DNA from: Oxytricha trifallax
Taxonomy: Eukaryota; Ciliophora; Spirotrichea; Sporadotrichida; Oxytrichidae
Length of the DNA: 64,000 bases
Assembly (NCBI GenBank): GCA_000711775.1
Contig: ARYC01018380.1
Span: 1 to 64,000 of the forward strand
Direction of reading: 5' to 3'
Shown here: positions 11,335 through 23,410 of the stretch, one piece after another
Layout: the number at the start of each line of letters is the position of its first letter
How positions within the stretch are numbered: the first letter of the stretch is position 1
Made by a program: the position numbers and the translations under genes
The notes under the pieces: model-generated
Databases searched by the model: none
What the model was told of the DNA's origin: nothing
The model's input: the letters and a program-made list of their open reading frames with translations, nothing else

Positions 11335-12960
11335 TATTCTTATTATTAATAAGAAGAATAATAATAATATGATCACATTTCTCTGGGGACCCTTGATCAT
11401 ATATATATGTAAATATATAAGGGTCAAGCCCTTTTCATTTAGTTGTTCTCAATTCAGTTACTTAATGTCGTCATATGCATCTAAAGCCTTAATAATAGAC
11501 TTCCATTGTTTCAAATTTCTCTGGATTATGTCTTTCCTCGAAATTTTGAAGATCTAATATGGATCTCTTGGCTGCTCTAAGTAGATAGTTGTCTACTTTT
11601 TCACTCAGTGTTCTCATTCCCAATCTGAGTTTTAGTTCATCAATAAGCACGTATATTGCTTCCTAGTAATCTTCACTGTCTATTGGTTTTCTATTTTATT
11701 GAACATAGATGTTTTTTAGGGCTCCCATAATATACTAGTATAGACTGCAGATAAGAGTACCGTAATCCCTAGTATGCCTGTTAGTTTACCTATCCAATTT
11801 AAGTCTAGTTTGGGGAAAGTCTTCTTTCCATCCCATGCTCAGATATGTTCGGCTAGTTAACTGGATTCTAACATGAATATGTTATATATTTGAGATAGTT
11901 TTGTTCCAATGACATTAATGTAAAATTTTATCTGAGGTTATTGTATGTTATGTTGTAAATTTTTGCCTTGATATCAATGTCTTCGAATTACTTGTCTAAT
12001 ATCTCTATTATTTGTGGGAAGTTGATCAATGAAGTACCTGGTTTATCTAATATTGATAATAGACTTTGGGTTTTGTAGTTGGAAAGTTGAATCTATATTT
12101 GTACCATTTTATCTTAAAGAATATGTGTAATTCCCTTATTATGAAGGTTTGGTTTTTATTTTTATCTCTAAGACATTTTTCCAATTAGGGAGATCTATTT
12201 CTCTGAAATCTTTCGGACTTTTGGTGTTTTTCATTATGATATCAAAACCAGATTTATAAATCAGTTAGGATTGTAATTTGATTTATGATTTCCTTCGCTA
12301 CTATCTTACTAAGGTTAAGCAAGTAATTTCCCAATTTTTCTCTATTGGATCTAATTAGATCATGGTGGAATACATCCATAAATGTATGTTTCTCTGTCTA
12401 GCTAAAGTCTATTACTGAAGGCACAATTTCTTTTGTGAGGTATTCATTATCTGATCGGAAATTTCTAGTCAGAATCTGATATTCTCTAATTTCATATTCC
12501 CTATCATACCGATCTGTGACGTCGATGTATTCCTTCATAATGTAAAAGGAATCACTCTTGATGAAGTCTTCTATGATCCAGGATAGATCTTAAACTACTT
12601 TCCAGATGTTAAAATTTGAGAGTTTATTAATTTTGTAGGTTTGAATCTTATCTTATTAGAAAAGAAATGTTATGACCTCTCTTTACGTGTTTGGTTTTAG
12701 TGCATTGTTGTTTAGTCATTGGCCATGTGCAATACATAGACAATATACTTTCTGTAGCAGTCCTATTTAGATGGTGTTTAGAAATACACATCTATTTTGA
12801 GTGTTTATTAGAAATCTGAAGAGGTGACTTAACTTTGCTTATTTTATTTACCTATATCCATAGGATTTTTAATAGTTAATAAATGTGTGGTCTAAGTGTG
12901 TCGATGTTGTGCATTTTTGGTATTGACCTTAGGTTCCAAGTTAAGTCGTTCAAGTTTTTA
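11335..12960 (-). mobile_element. LINE-like insertion, copy 2 (decayed)
   Basis: Shares its minus-strand 3' end with the copy at 3391-5190: stem arms TTGACCC and GGGTCAA-like around an ATAT loop, CCCCAGAGA, TGTGATCATATTATT and an (ATT)n-type tail (11340-11370). About 1.5 kb of minus-strand coding-like DNA precedes it, with blocks such as FIKSDSFYIMKEYIDVTDRY (12480-12560), REIDLPNWKNVLEIKIK (12150-12220) and LIDELKLRLGMRTLSEKVD (11590-11650). The blocks fall in different frames, so the copy is broken several times. I see no certain reverse transcriptase signature; the protein could instead belong to another class of transposon. Confidence 0.4.
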
Positions 12961-15280
12961 ATTTTTTTAATTTTATTTATATTTCCTTATTAATAATGAT
13001 ATTATCATAATTAGATTTTTATGAATAGTAACACAGTAGCTTCTTTAAGTATAAATTACCATCCACACTGACTTCTAAAATCATTAAAGATTATTTCGCA
13101 TTAAAAGAAACAAAAACAGATTCCAAGTACACTCTATCTATGCTTTGATAACAAGCAATACCTGATCTTTGTTTCACTATAATTCATTAAATGCTTACGG
13201 TTATACTTGCAAATATATGTTTAAACGAATTTTCCACATATTTCTACATATTACAATGTAAAATCGACTACTTTAATTACTTAAAAACACAAAACTTTTA
13301 ACAGTTCAAAGAGACAAAAGTGTTTTTGATCTTGTTATAATCAGTCACACTATCATTGCTCCATACAAGGTAATTGGTACAATATGTTGACCCTACAACA
13401 ATAAAGTATGTTAATAAAAAATTTTCAGTTCTAAATATTTTATTTTAAATTATTCTTCCATTCATATGTTGCTACAAATTGGTGACCTGCCTATCAATCT
13501 CTGCTTTTGGAGAAGTATGTTCAGTCTAGTTAACTCCAAGCTGTAGATGAGAAAGTTTCACATTTGTCCAATATTCCTACTAATTGGCACTAAGTCTTTC
13601 CATATTCATAGATTATATTCCTCATTATGAATAATTATTTATACATTCAAAAGCATTTATGATTTAAGCTATTAATTGGGTGTGGATTATTTAACTTAAT
13701 TATTTATCAATCACATCCCTACTTGAAGAGCTCTCTGTTAATCTGTATAAATACATATTAAATATAAACTATGCATTTAATTTCACTACACTTTATATAT
13801 ATTTTATATTAATCGCTAAAAAAAATGATAGAAATAAGATATTATCATTGTTAAATAAATATAAATACTGTACATAAAAAGGAAAAAAACAAAGGAGAAA
13901 AATGAAATATTGTGAATAAAATGTTTTAACAAATATTATACAAGTTAAATAATTATTAAGATATTTAGAAGATATGGAGTTAATAATATAAACAAAAATT
14001 TAAAATATTAAATATAAAAATATGTAAATGAATAATATGAAAGAATTAAAAAAAATTATTCAGAAATATAGTGAACTTATAAAATAAAAGAATAAAATAG
14101 TAATTAATATAATAGGAATATATATTTACAATAAAGTAATAAAATATAAAAAATAAGAAATAAGCAATAGATATATAAATAATATGAGAAATATTAAAAA
14201 TAATGTATAATATATGATATAATATATAAAAATAATAATATTAAAATCAAATAGAAAAAGTAAGAAGACACAAAAAATAATGATATGAAAAAATAATAAT
14301 TAAAAATGTATATAAAATAAAAATAAAATAATCATGTTCATTATCAATAAATTAAAAAATAAATGGTAGATAATGAAAGAAAGAAAATAATAATTTAAAA
14401 ATATATATTTTAGTAAACATATTTATGTCTAAGATGTAAATTTGTTTGATAACTATATAAACATATAAATCAAATTGCATCATAAACTTGTTATTTCAAA
14501 TCTTTTTAATTAAAATAAAAGATAAAAGATTTAACAATAGAATCTGAATTTTAAAAGAGAGACTTTTGTCATATTCTATAATTACAAATAAAATTTGTAA
14601 TATTTAGAGTTTGAATTTAGTCTTTGTGTGGTTAGATGGAATTTATATTTTAAATTTGAATATAAAAATTAATATTTTTGTTAACGCACTTCAAAACTTT
14701 AAATCTTCATTTTCGAGGTGTTCCCGAAGGGTGCCCAAAACTGCAAGAGAAGATTGTCTCCCAGCTATAGTAGTAACTGACCATCCATTTTACGTGAATT
14801 CGAAGTCAGATTGAAGAAATCTGCCCTCATTAAAAAGTTATACTCAGAATAATTCAAGTGCCGCTTAATTTACTATGCTTTTTTAAAGATAAAATTGTCT
14901 TGTTTTAGCATATTGAGTCCCTCAAAGAATTTAAAAGTGAGCGAAAGTGTATGGATCGTGTTTATTGTGGGCTGAGGAGCACGACGAGGTAGGTTTGCGA
15001 CAGATTTTAATAATAGACGATGACTATCTTGAGGTTCTGATATGCTTCTATTAATATATATAAATGTGTGTTAGGAGAGTGACACCTTTCTCATGCTTCT
15101 TTATTTTCATATTAATTGTCGGTTATGAATGAGATACTTTTTTAATGCTTCTTTAATTTTATAATCTTCATTCTTATTAATTCAAGTATCATTCTAATTA
15201 TTTCTTATTTATATTATAATTAATCAATCAATACATATTTAATTTTTTATTTTATAGATGAATTATTTTTCATTCACATT
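12961..15280. other. AT-rich stretch left of TBE copy A
   Basis: Extremely AT-rich, especially 13790-14420 where G and C are rare. No gene supported; the short open frame near 14611-14814 has no features beyond being open. Confidence 0.45.
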
Positions 15281-15297
15281 CAAAACCCCAAAACCCT
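15281..15297. repeat. Telomere-like left end of TBE copy A
   Basis: Reads CAAAACCCCAAAACCCT, that is the 17-bp C4A4 repeat with its last C changed, preceded by ATT. It is the outermost part of the inverted terminal repeat. Confidence 0.9.
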
Positions 15298-15419
15298 TTT
15301 AGTAGTTTGATTGAGTTCTTGATTGATTAAAGTAGACTATTAGTGCATACTTTATTAGGGTTTATGTAGGGGTTTAATGTTTAAATATTAGTATTTTAAG
15401 TGAGTATAAAAGCGAGTTT

Positions 15420-16986
15420 TTAAAATATTTCACACAAACATAAGCTTAGAGTCATGTGGCAGTTCTCTGAATTTTATCTTTCAAAGTTGATGTTTGATTG
15501 TTTCTAATGTTTGTTAATTCACTTAGCTTGGCTTGATAATAGTTGAGTATGCAAGTTCTCTGAGACCTCCATTAATTTTATTTTGATCAAGATATTGTTT
15601 GATTCTCTGCTTACAATCTCTCTCACCCCTGCAGCAAGTAATCATTTCTTGGCATGTCGCTCTCTATTATTATTACTGCTAGAGCCCAGATATCCCATTA
15701 AGTGTCTCCATCTCTCCAATCCTCTCTGAGAAATATCGAGTGCCGTATACATTTCCTTATGCAGAGGATTCCACTCTTTGAGCTCTGTTGAAGTCAATAA
15801 TATAAACTCTAAGAGGCTAAAAGTTCAAAATGATGTTCTCTGGCTTTAAGTCTCTATGAACATAACCTAGCTAGTGAAGCTCTTCAATCCCCTCAACTAT
15901 CTGCTATACTATCTAGCCAATTTATCTCCGACATCTATTGTCAGATAAGAATTCTCTGTAACTCATTTCAAGTAAAGGAAGCCTGAAGGCTACATGGTCT
16001 TTACCAAGTAAAATAGCATCAAGCTAGATGATATGCCTACACTCATTCAACTTTGCCTTTAAAGAGCATAATACTCATTAGCAAATTCCATTTGGAACTT
16101 GTCATCAGCAAGAAAGTAATTGAAAGGATATATCTTGTAAGCATATTAATCATCAGTAATGACTCTCTTCTCTATTTTATCTTCAAGAGTGAGGTAGCTT
16201 TCAAGGCAAGAATCTAAGTCAATAATTTTTAAAATGGGAATCTTAATTGCCTCGATTTTAACAATGATTTTATTGATCTCAGAGACTCGAAAGTTCTTGA
16301 CTGCTTTCTTCATTTTAACTTACTTCTAGACTTCAACTCTAAGAGACTCCACTGGGTTTCTTGATCTTCTCTTTTAGAGGAATCTATTCCCTGTAGGTTC
16401 ATGATAAAGACAAAACTTTGATTGTGCTTTTCTTTAAGTGAACTTTGAGGTCTCTAGTATGAGAATATGGCTTCTCACAGAACTCAAAGACATACTTCCC
16501 ATCTTTCTTTTAATGCTTGAGATATAACCTTGGCATATCGTTGTGTATATCTCTTAAGTTTCTCTTATAAGTTGACTTGTAAGGGAAAACTTTATTGCAC
16601 TCTTTGCATTAATAGTCACTTTGGCTGGCATTTATTAATGCTCAATAGCGAGTTGTTTAACCTCCTCCTCAATTTGCACAGCTTCTATGATGACCTCTTA
16701 ATTAACTTATATTTAAATCTCAAAGCTAGACTGGTCAAAGTTGTCATAAGTAGGCTCCCACTGAGAACAAGCGTCTATGGTCTCTACTTTTCTTGGTTGC
16801 TGGAATGATAACTTTTATTGACATGATCCAAGTCATGCCACTCTTCTTAACAGGTTAGCGCTCTTCTTAGTTTGCTGATATATTTTATTATAAAAATGAT
16901 ATAATATACCTTGATAAACTATAATAGGAGAGTATAAGGCACTCTGGTAGATTCTTTGCTGAGTGGTAAGAAAATTAACTAACCAT
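15420..16986 (-). pseudogene. TBE 57-kDa-type zinc-finger/kinase gene, decayed
   Basis: Counterpart of the gene at 48160-49690 in copy B. From ATG 16986 the N-terminal part is poorly preserved. A first finger reads CKECNKVFPYKSTYKRN, with the first zinc-binding His replaced by Asn; a second (near 16440) has lost its first Cys (YVFEFCEKPYSHTRDLKVH). The kinase domain is clear at 15750-15960: GIEELHQLGYVHRDLKPENI, then IIDFNRAQ in the place of the DFG motif. After YGTRYFSERIGE the frame shifts before a WDIWALAVIIIESDM block. Several breaks, so it is probably not functional. Confidence 0.75.
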
Positions 16987-17429
16987 AAAAGACTGTAAGT
17001 TGACATATTTTATGAGAACTTTATACATTTTAGTAAATTAAAATACTCCTGATGAAGTTTTGTTTCTCTAGGAGGTACTCCAAATCAAGTTTGAACTTAA
17101 TTTGGAGGTAAAGTTATTAAACATTTTATATTTAATCTGCTCCTAATTAAGTTTTAACCTTAAAATTTAACTCCTTATAAAGTTTGAACTTAATTTGGAG
17201 GACCTCCTAAAATAATTAAACATTATTAGGAGCAATTTAATGGAGAAAGTTTGATAAAAATGGAAATCAATCTGTGAAACTTGGAGCAAATTTTTCAATG
17301 CTTCTCCTCATATCTTTTCAAGGTTGACCTTCAGTAGGTCCTCCCTATTTAGGAGAAAGATTTTAATAAACTTAGAATGGATATCCATAATTTTAAATTT
17401 CATTAACATTTCTAGAAAGAGGAAGCAAG
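16987..17429. promoter_or_regulatory. Divergent intergenic region with repeated 20-mers (TBE copy A)
   Basis: Separates the minus-strand kinase gene from the plus-strand 22-kDa gene, so it must hold both promoters. It contains two direct copies of AGTTTGAACTTAATTTGGAG (about 17087 and 17181) plus related and inverted pieces (TCCTAATTAAGTTT; GGAGGACCTCC palindrome; AGGAGGT). A repeat cluster of different sequence but similar spacing occupies the same position in copy B. That it is regulatory is inference. Confidence 0.45.
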
Positions 17430-18218
17430 ATGGAGTCTATGAATGATGCAATGAAGAGAATTTAATCTCAAGAATTTAATAGGAAAATTTCGAAGTAAAG
17501 AAGACCTTTATAGATATTTGGTATAGCAAGGTAAGTTCTTAAGTAAGATTAATAAATCCATTATAGTGGATTGTTTTTGCCGACTAAGGAGGGAACTAAA
17601 ATCTCATTCTTAAAAGCCTTACTGAGTGAAAAGAGAAAAGCTTTCAAGTCTAATGAAATTAGGATGATAGAGATACCTAACTACCCTGAAATATCAGTGA
17701 CAAACCTAAATGACGATGCTATGAGTGATCCAGATGTAGCTATCTACCTTCCAACAAAGCTACAGCTCTCAAATAAGTTGCCAGAGAGAAACTTCTTCTT
17801 TGGTGTTCTTGCAACTCTGAAACCTGAGTACTTAAATGAAGTTATTTAAGAAGCTCCTAAGAAACGCTACAGCATCTCTCCTCAAGAAAAAGAGAAGCAA
17901 GGTATAAATAAATGATACCTGGCTGTAGGAACTTCAAAAGCATCCTTTCATCTCAAGTAAGCTTAGTCTTCTAACTTTATAGAAAAACCTGGTACTGCTA
18001 TATACTTGATGAAAGAGCGCAGCAAATTAAACAGAGAGAGAAAGTCTCAAGTAAAACATGAATTGAGTAAGAGGCTCTTCAAAGATTTATAAAAGCCAGA
18101 AGAGATGAACATAGATGCAGGAGCTGGCACTAAGAGAAGAAACATAGGCCCAAGCAAGCCTTAAGAGGAAGAAAAGAAAGAGAAGCCAAATCCTTTTACG
18201 GGCAAATTTAATATGTGA
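17430..18218 (+). CDS. TBE 22-kDa protein (copy A)
   Basis: Function unknown. ATG 17430 opens MESMNDAMKR. Intron 1 is 17531-17566 (36 nt, GTAAG...TAG), intron 2 is 17957-17982 (26 nt, GTAAG...TAG). Exon 2 gives FLPTKEGTKISFLKALLSE, IEIPNYPEISVTNL and ERNFFFGVLATLKPEYLNE; exon 3 ends in AGAGTKRRN and GKFNM before TGA 18216-18218. The stop lies six bases from the stop of the convergent transposase gene. There are small frame breaks near the start of exon 2 and before intron 2 (a TGA in GINK), so it may not make full protein. Confidence 0.82.
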
Positions 18219-18224
18219 ACTTAT

Positions 18225-19290
18225 TCATTCGTTTAAATCTAAAACTTATTTATAAACACAAAATCTCCCTTCTCTTGCGCATACTTTAGCTTTATCATCG
18301 CTGACTCTCTTAGCAGCACTCTTAATAAAATCGACTGTATCTATCTTTAAATCATGCATCAGATGGTAGAGCAGCAATTTCTTATAATGACCTTTCAATA
18401 ACCCCCAATATAATTCAATTCCATTGAACTAAGGGCTGTAAGGAACATTAAATACAAGTGTTATATTTAGCCTTTCATATTCCTTCCTTGAGTCTTTAGT
18501 TTTATGAACTGACAAGTTATCAACGAATAGAATAATCTCTTAGTCAGCGTACTTATCTCTGAGTTATTGCAAGAACTTAATATATTATTCAGTTTTTATA
18601 GAACGAGGGTGAATAACATAAGTCTCGAGGCCACTATCTTCACTTATTCCTCCAAGAATAGCATGAGTTTACACCTTAACCTTTTAGTCATAAACTTCTA
18701 TATTACTATACCTCTTGTACCAAGACCTTGATATAAAGGTATTGAATGTAAATACAGCCTCATCAGCGTGTATGAACTTTATATTATGCTCTTAAGACCT
18801 CTGCATTTAATCGAATATATAATTTAAATTAGTCTTATAAAATGGAACATTAAAGTCAATCACTCTCTTAATGCGATTGACTGTCTTGTAAGATATTCCA
18901 TTCTTTTTATATATGTTCGCTATAGATTAAGCAGAGATGTGAAGCTCAGGAAATTGGCGATGAAACATCACAGCCCTCTAGGCTAGAGAGAAATGAGCCC
19001 AGTATTTAAGAGTCTTATCATTAATAAGATATTCAATATGATGTTGCTAAAATTTTAAGGGTCTCTTAGGCTTAGAATTAAGATGCTATCTCTTTAAATT
19101 CAATGCTAATAGACAGTGAGACCTCACAGTTGCTGGAGATTTATGGAGTAGCCTTGCTATAGACTTATAATTTAGAACAGGCTTGAGTTATTCACTATAT
19201 TCATCACATCCATATTGCAACTTAAACAATAAATCTATTTACTCACTGTCATAAACTGAAACCAAACCTCGTATATACTCACTTAAAATA
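18225..19290 (-). CDS. TBE 42-kDa DDE transposase (copy A)
   Basis: Transposase of the TBE/Tec group (IS630-Tc1/mariner-like DDE fold), acting on the inverted ends of the element. Reading TAA/TAG as Gln, the frame is open for about 355 codons to TGA 18225-18227. The three acidic blocks are visible: FIHADEAVFTFNTF (first D), ILFVDNLSVHKTKDSRK (second D) and NVPYSPQFNGIELYW (E). The N-terminal half includes a helix-turn-helix-like stretch (SIARLLHKSPATVRSHCLLA). I do not see the starting ATG; copy B starts with ATG at the corresponding place. This is the most intact TBE gene in the window. Confidence 0.9.
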
Positions 19291-19395
19291 CTAATATTTA
19301 AACATTAAACCCCTACATAAACCCTATTAAAACCCTAATAAAGTATGCACTAATAGTCTACTTTAATCAATCAAAAACTCAATTAAACTACTGAA

Positions 19396-19412
19396 AGGGT
19401 TTTGGGGTTTTG
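19396..19412. repeat. Telomere-like right end of TBE copy A
   Basis: Reads AGGGTTTTGGGGTTTTG, the inverted counterpart of the left end, followed by AAT. Confidence 0.9.
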
Positions 19413-20932
19413 AATCTGATCAAGTGATTAACATATTTAACTACAATTTTTGTGTAATTAATTAGTAATATTCTTTAATAGCATTGAATCTTTACTGTTT
19501 TTACAGTTTATAAAGTATTATATGATTAATAGGTAGATATTTTTTCAAGAAAATGATATAATTTATTAAGTCGTTATAAAGTATAATCATTAAATTCTTG
19601 CTAATTATTTAATTAATTAATTAATTAATTGACTTTCTATTATTTCCTTATCATTTATAGAGCAATATTCTATACCATGTTTTATAAAATATATTTGATA
19701 TTATAATTTATAATATATTTTTTATAATTGATATTGCCAAAATATAACTTCAAAGATTTTCCGTTTTGAGTTTACATCCCGACAGCATTTAACTGCTTAT
19801 TATTTTAAAACCCACATTCTTTCACAGTTTTCCTTTGCTGTACCTGCCTTTCATCATATTCTCGCCAAGGATTCATGTTTCAGTTATTGTGCATTAACTT
19901 ACAAAATGTCTCCATTTGTATATAATTAATTTGAGCTTACCCATCTGTTTTTGCATTATTCACTTAAAATATGTCTGTCGATGAGGTTCTTCACCTTGGC
20001 TTTAACTCATTCAGATTAATCAATATGTAATCTTAAGTCGATTGACTAGATTATCATCTTATTGGCATTTAAAGCACTGATCATCTGTATTCTTTTTAAT
20101 TGTATTATCAAATATTATTTTGTATACATATATTTGAAAAAGTAATTATTTCTAGAATCCTCAGTAGCTTATTCCTTACTTATATCTCAGTTGTATAAAC
20201 GAAACAATTACTTCATTTCAAATTAGGTTGTCTTAATTGGAATATTTCAACTACTCTTGTAATTTAAGTAATCTTCCTTTTTATGTTTGGTAATTTTAAT
20301 TATAAAATAAAATGTCGTTATTTAAAATTATCAGTTGCTAATAAGTATTTAATATTTTTAATTCTAAACATTAAGATGGTAGTGTTTAACTGTAAAAAAA
20401 TATAATAAAGTAGTTGAATGTTCAAATTATATAATTGCATTCAATTTTAAACCGATTTTATAATATTCATTTGCAGTAAAATACCTATATTCACATTTAC
20501 CTACAAAAGTGCTATAAATAAATTCGTCAAATAATGTTATAATATATAGTATTCATAGATTGATTATTACTTCTTATGTCAAGTTTTTTTTTAAAAAAAT
20601 AAAAAGGCAAAATTATCTTAAATTTATAATTGTTTATCCTTCTAAGTTATCCTGATATTTGTTTTTAGTTTGAGTAGGAAGTATGGTGTAATTATTTTTA
20701 TTAATTAGTTGGTTTTTTGGCAATGTTCGTATAATTATTATTTAAAATCATTCTTTATAATAGTAAAAATTGATAATTTATTCCCATAAATATTATTTGA
20801 GTCAAAATAATATTGAGGATAATATTAATAATAAATTAATTAAAGTATTTATCAATTAAAGTATATAATTAAAGAATCAAATTGAGGAGAATAAGATTGC
20901 GCTATTTTTGAAAACTATGGTTCATAATATTT
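19413..20932. other. AT-rich stretch between TBE copy A and element E
   Basis: No supported gene or repeat. It includes a short (TTAA)n run near 19610-19630. Confidence 0.45.
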
Positions 20933-20987
20933 TTTGCATAAAGCGTTAATTAATATTAAGAAATATACAAGTTAACAGGTTTAATTA

Positions 20988-21420
20988 ATGAAAAACTAGC
21001 ATAAGAATATGTAATATAAGTTTAGACTTATGGAGAAGTCTTGAAGAATGGCTCAACTCAATTATTAAACAAAAACAAAATCTTGGCAAGCAACAAGTCT
21101 ATAATTGTTGGCGTATTTCAACTTCAGGTTTGAAAATAATCTTCCCATCAACAACTGCAACTGAAGGATGGCAAAAGAGTCAAGCTAGCTAGATCTAAAT
21201 CTCTCACTGAGTATTTCCAACGCAGAATCTCTTACCTTCAAATTATAGAAAAGCAGAGATGTCTTTCACTTGAGAGCAGGGTCCTCCTTTTCAATGATAG
21301 GTACTCATAGTACCATCTCGCTGCTTCTAAGCTCTTTATGATCTACAAAATGTTTAATTATAAGAGAAAAAAATGGTCAACTAAAACCTTACATACTCCA
21401 TGGCAAAGGTAGCCTCATAT
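20988..21420 (+). pseudogene. Transposase N-terminal remnant (element E)
   Basis: ATG 20988 opens MKNQHKNMQYK, aligned with the start of the element C transposase. The block RCLSLESRVLLFNDRYSQYH followed by LAASKLFMIYKMFNYK parallels GLSLET/TDRFPQYHLTASQLHRIYKKFK of element C. The catalytic acidic blocks are absent and the frame is broken, so it is a remnant. Confidence 0.65.
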
Positions 21421-21817
21421 ATTGTAAGTTCATATAAATTTTTGTTAAATATCTCAAACTTAACAATTTTGGTAACTCAATACTATACTATAAAATAATC
21501 ATGAGAAATAGTTGCAAGTGATTTATAGTTATAGTGAGAAATTACTCAAATTTTTGTAGAAAAAGTGAGAATTTTCTCAAGACTTTGCTTTTATAATTTA
21601 TATGAGATAGTACAACAAAAATAAAATTTCATTTTCATTACTAAATTTGATTTTCACTTTAAAAAATTAAATTCTGATCAATATAGTTGGTGGCATAAAT
21701 TCACGAATTTCAATAAGAGATTCATGAATCTCCTCAGGATTCAAAACATCAAATCAAAAATATTGTTATATTTTATAAGTTAATTCCTAATTATTTTATA
21801 TTTTGCTAAGATTTAGG

Positions 21818-22440
21818 GAGGCGATGTCAGGGTAAATGACTTCAGTGAGCTATAACAAAAAATTAAGATCAAAGAAGGATTTGATTCCCTTCCTCAAATA
21901 TAATAGTAAGCTTAAATTATTATATCAATTGTAGAGCAGTACTAACTTACCCCAAGTTAGCAACATTATGAAATGATTCTTGAATGATTTACTTGCGGGG
22001 TATCAAAACCTACTTATAAGCGCAAATGTAATGACTTTTAATTTGCCTTGCTATGAAGAAGAGCTCTCATAAAATTGGCACATTCAATAAGAAATAATAA
22101 TACTAAGAGGTGGACGAGGGGATGAGGCTGAAGCCTCCCAAGATTGGTAAAATACTCTGCGGATGGGATTTCACACATCAAACTGATTTCATAGATTTAT
22201 TAAACCTATAAATGGAGATCTTAAAGACATTGTGTTCTACCAGAGAGCTGATAACTTAGCTGTAGCTCCATTAAAAGAGAACCCCTGATAACCAGACAAG
22301 TTACAGTGCTTAGTATAGATAAAGTTTCCTTACAAACTGAACTTAGAAATTAACACAAAGGAACATAACATAGGTCCAGGTAGGACATTACATGGCAACG
22401 ACTTTCAGGAAAATAATGATTGATAATAAAGTAATTAAAT
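21818..22440 (+). pseudogene. 22-kDa-type gene remnant (element E)
   Basis: Nucleotide similarity to the 22-kDa gene of element C is plain, including the 5' spacer (CTCAGGATTC-like string before the gene), the exon-1 segment ending CCTCAAATATAATA, and intron 1 (GTAAGCTTAAATTATTATAT...TAG at about 21911-21939). The reading frame after the intron is broken several times. No function expected. Confidence 0.65.
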
Positions 22441-22779
22441 AATTTAAGCCTTATTCATCTAATTTAGGCATTACTTATGATTTTTTAACAATTTTTCATG
22501 ATTATGTGTAGTTATTACTTGATGTGGATAATACTCCTAGTTCATATTTGAATGATATTTGAACGCTAATCAGGATAGCGAATCTGACCTATACATTTAA
22601 TTAAGTAAGATTCTCGTTTAATAACCTGGCTATTAGTTTGGATATCAACACTTCAATCTTAATAATGATGGTTATGGTACTGCAGATAATCTCTAAACAT
22701 ACAATTTCTGTCTCAAAATTTAATACAACATATTTTAATATTTCATTGATAACAGTGGTGAAGTCAGATTTGGGATCAT

Positions 22780-23410
22780 TTGAATAATAGCATCAGAAGA
22801 TGATGTTGTTTGGCACTTAGCTTTTAAGGAGATGATTCAAAAGCAATTGTGATAATACGCTTTGCTGAATGCTGCAACCAGAGAGTAGATTGAAGAGTCT
22901 CTTTTGAGGCTTAATTAATATGTCAAAGTACCATAAATGCTGATATTACGAAATACCTATTTCAGCTACTAATAGTGATCGTTCTCCTATTGATTGCTTA
23001 GATTAATCGATTCAGATTTTGTCCAGAAAATTCAGTCAAATTTAATTTGAAAGTTTCAACCCAGTCTTTCACTCTAGTTACAATTATCAATCCATATTTA
23101 ATATAAAATAGAGAGAATCATATATGCATCATCAGAGTATTCAGATTTGGCCAATAAAAAGCACAATTAAATCTTTACTTGAGACCTTTGATTTGAAAGG
23201 AATAATCATCTACATCATTCTCTCATTTAATCAATATGTATGGATGTCAAAGAAAATTCTCTTTTATACGACTTATGATGCATAGATTTGATAGTACCTA
23301 TAAAGATGGTTTTAATTATAACTAAGAGACTGTTGAGTTATTTAGAATACTGGAGGAGAAATTTTCTCAACACCAGAGGAATATAGCATCTTAAAATGTA
23401 TCTATCGAAT
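22780..23410 (+). other. Coding-like patches, unassigned
   Basis: Two plus-strand blocks look more protein-like than their surroundings: ALLNAATREQIEESLLRLNQ (about 22860-22925, preceded by VVWHLAFKEMIQKQL and one TGA) and YNQETVELFRILEEKFSQHQ (about 23315-23375). I cannot assign a family, start or end. They could be MDS pieces or remnants. Confidence 0.22.

Larger units (their letters stand above)
15281..19412. mobile_element. TBE transposon, copy A
   Basis: A 4132-bp element bounded by inverted repeats that start with the C4A4 telomere-like motif. The inverted repeats extend for about 130 bp (left 15281 to about 15410) with one 11-15-bp length difference caused by a duplicated AGGGTTT segment on the right. 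The flanking 3-bp sites are ATT on the left and AAT on the right; TBEs duplicate ANT on insertion, so the pair differs at the middle base. Contents: zinc-finger/kinase gene (minus), 22-kDa gene (plus), DDE transposase (minus). The transposase reads well; the kinase gene is decayed. Confidence 0.95.
20933..22500. mobile_element. Rearranged short derivative of a TBE-like (C-type) element, E
   Basis: A 1568-bp unit whose left end (CATAATATTTTTTGCATAAA from 20933) matches the transposase-side end of element C, and whose right end, read inward from 22500, starts CATGAAAAATT, like the methyltransferase-side end of C. The flanks are GTT (left) and ATT (right), compatible with a 3-bp target duplication with one change. 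Inside are an N-terminal transposase remnant (plus) and a 22-kDa remnant that is also on plus; in C these two genes converge, so an internal segment has been inverted and the methyltransferase gene lost. Confidence 0.72.

Noticed and set aside
15281-15410. Long terminal repeats of a retroelement at the ends of copies A and B
   Set aside because: The end repeats are inverted, start with C4A4 and enclose a DDE transposase; no LTR or retroviral parts were seen anywhere in the window.
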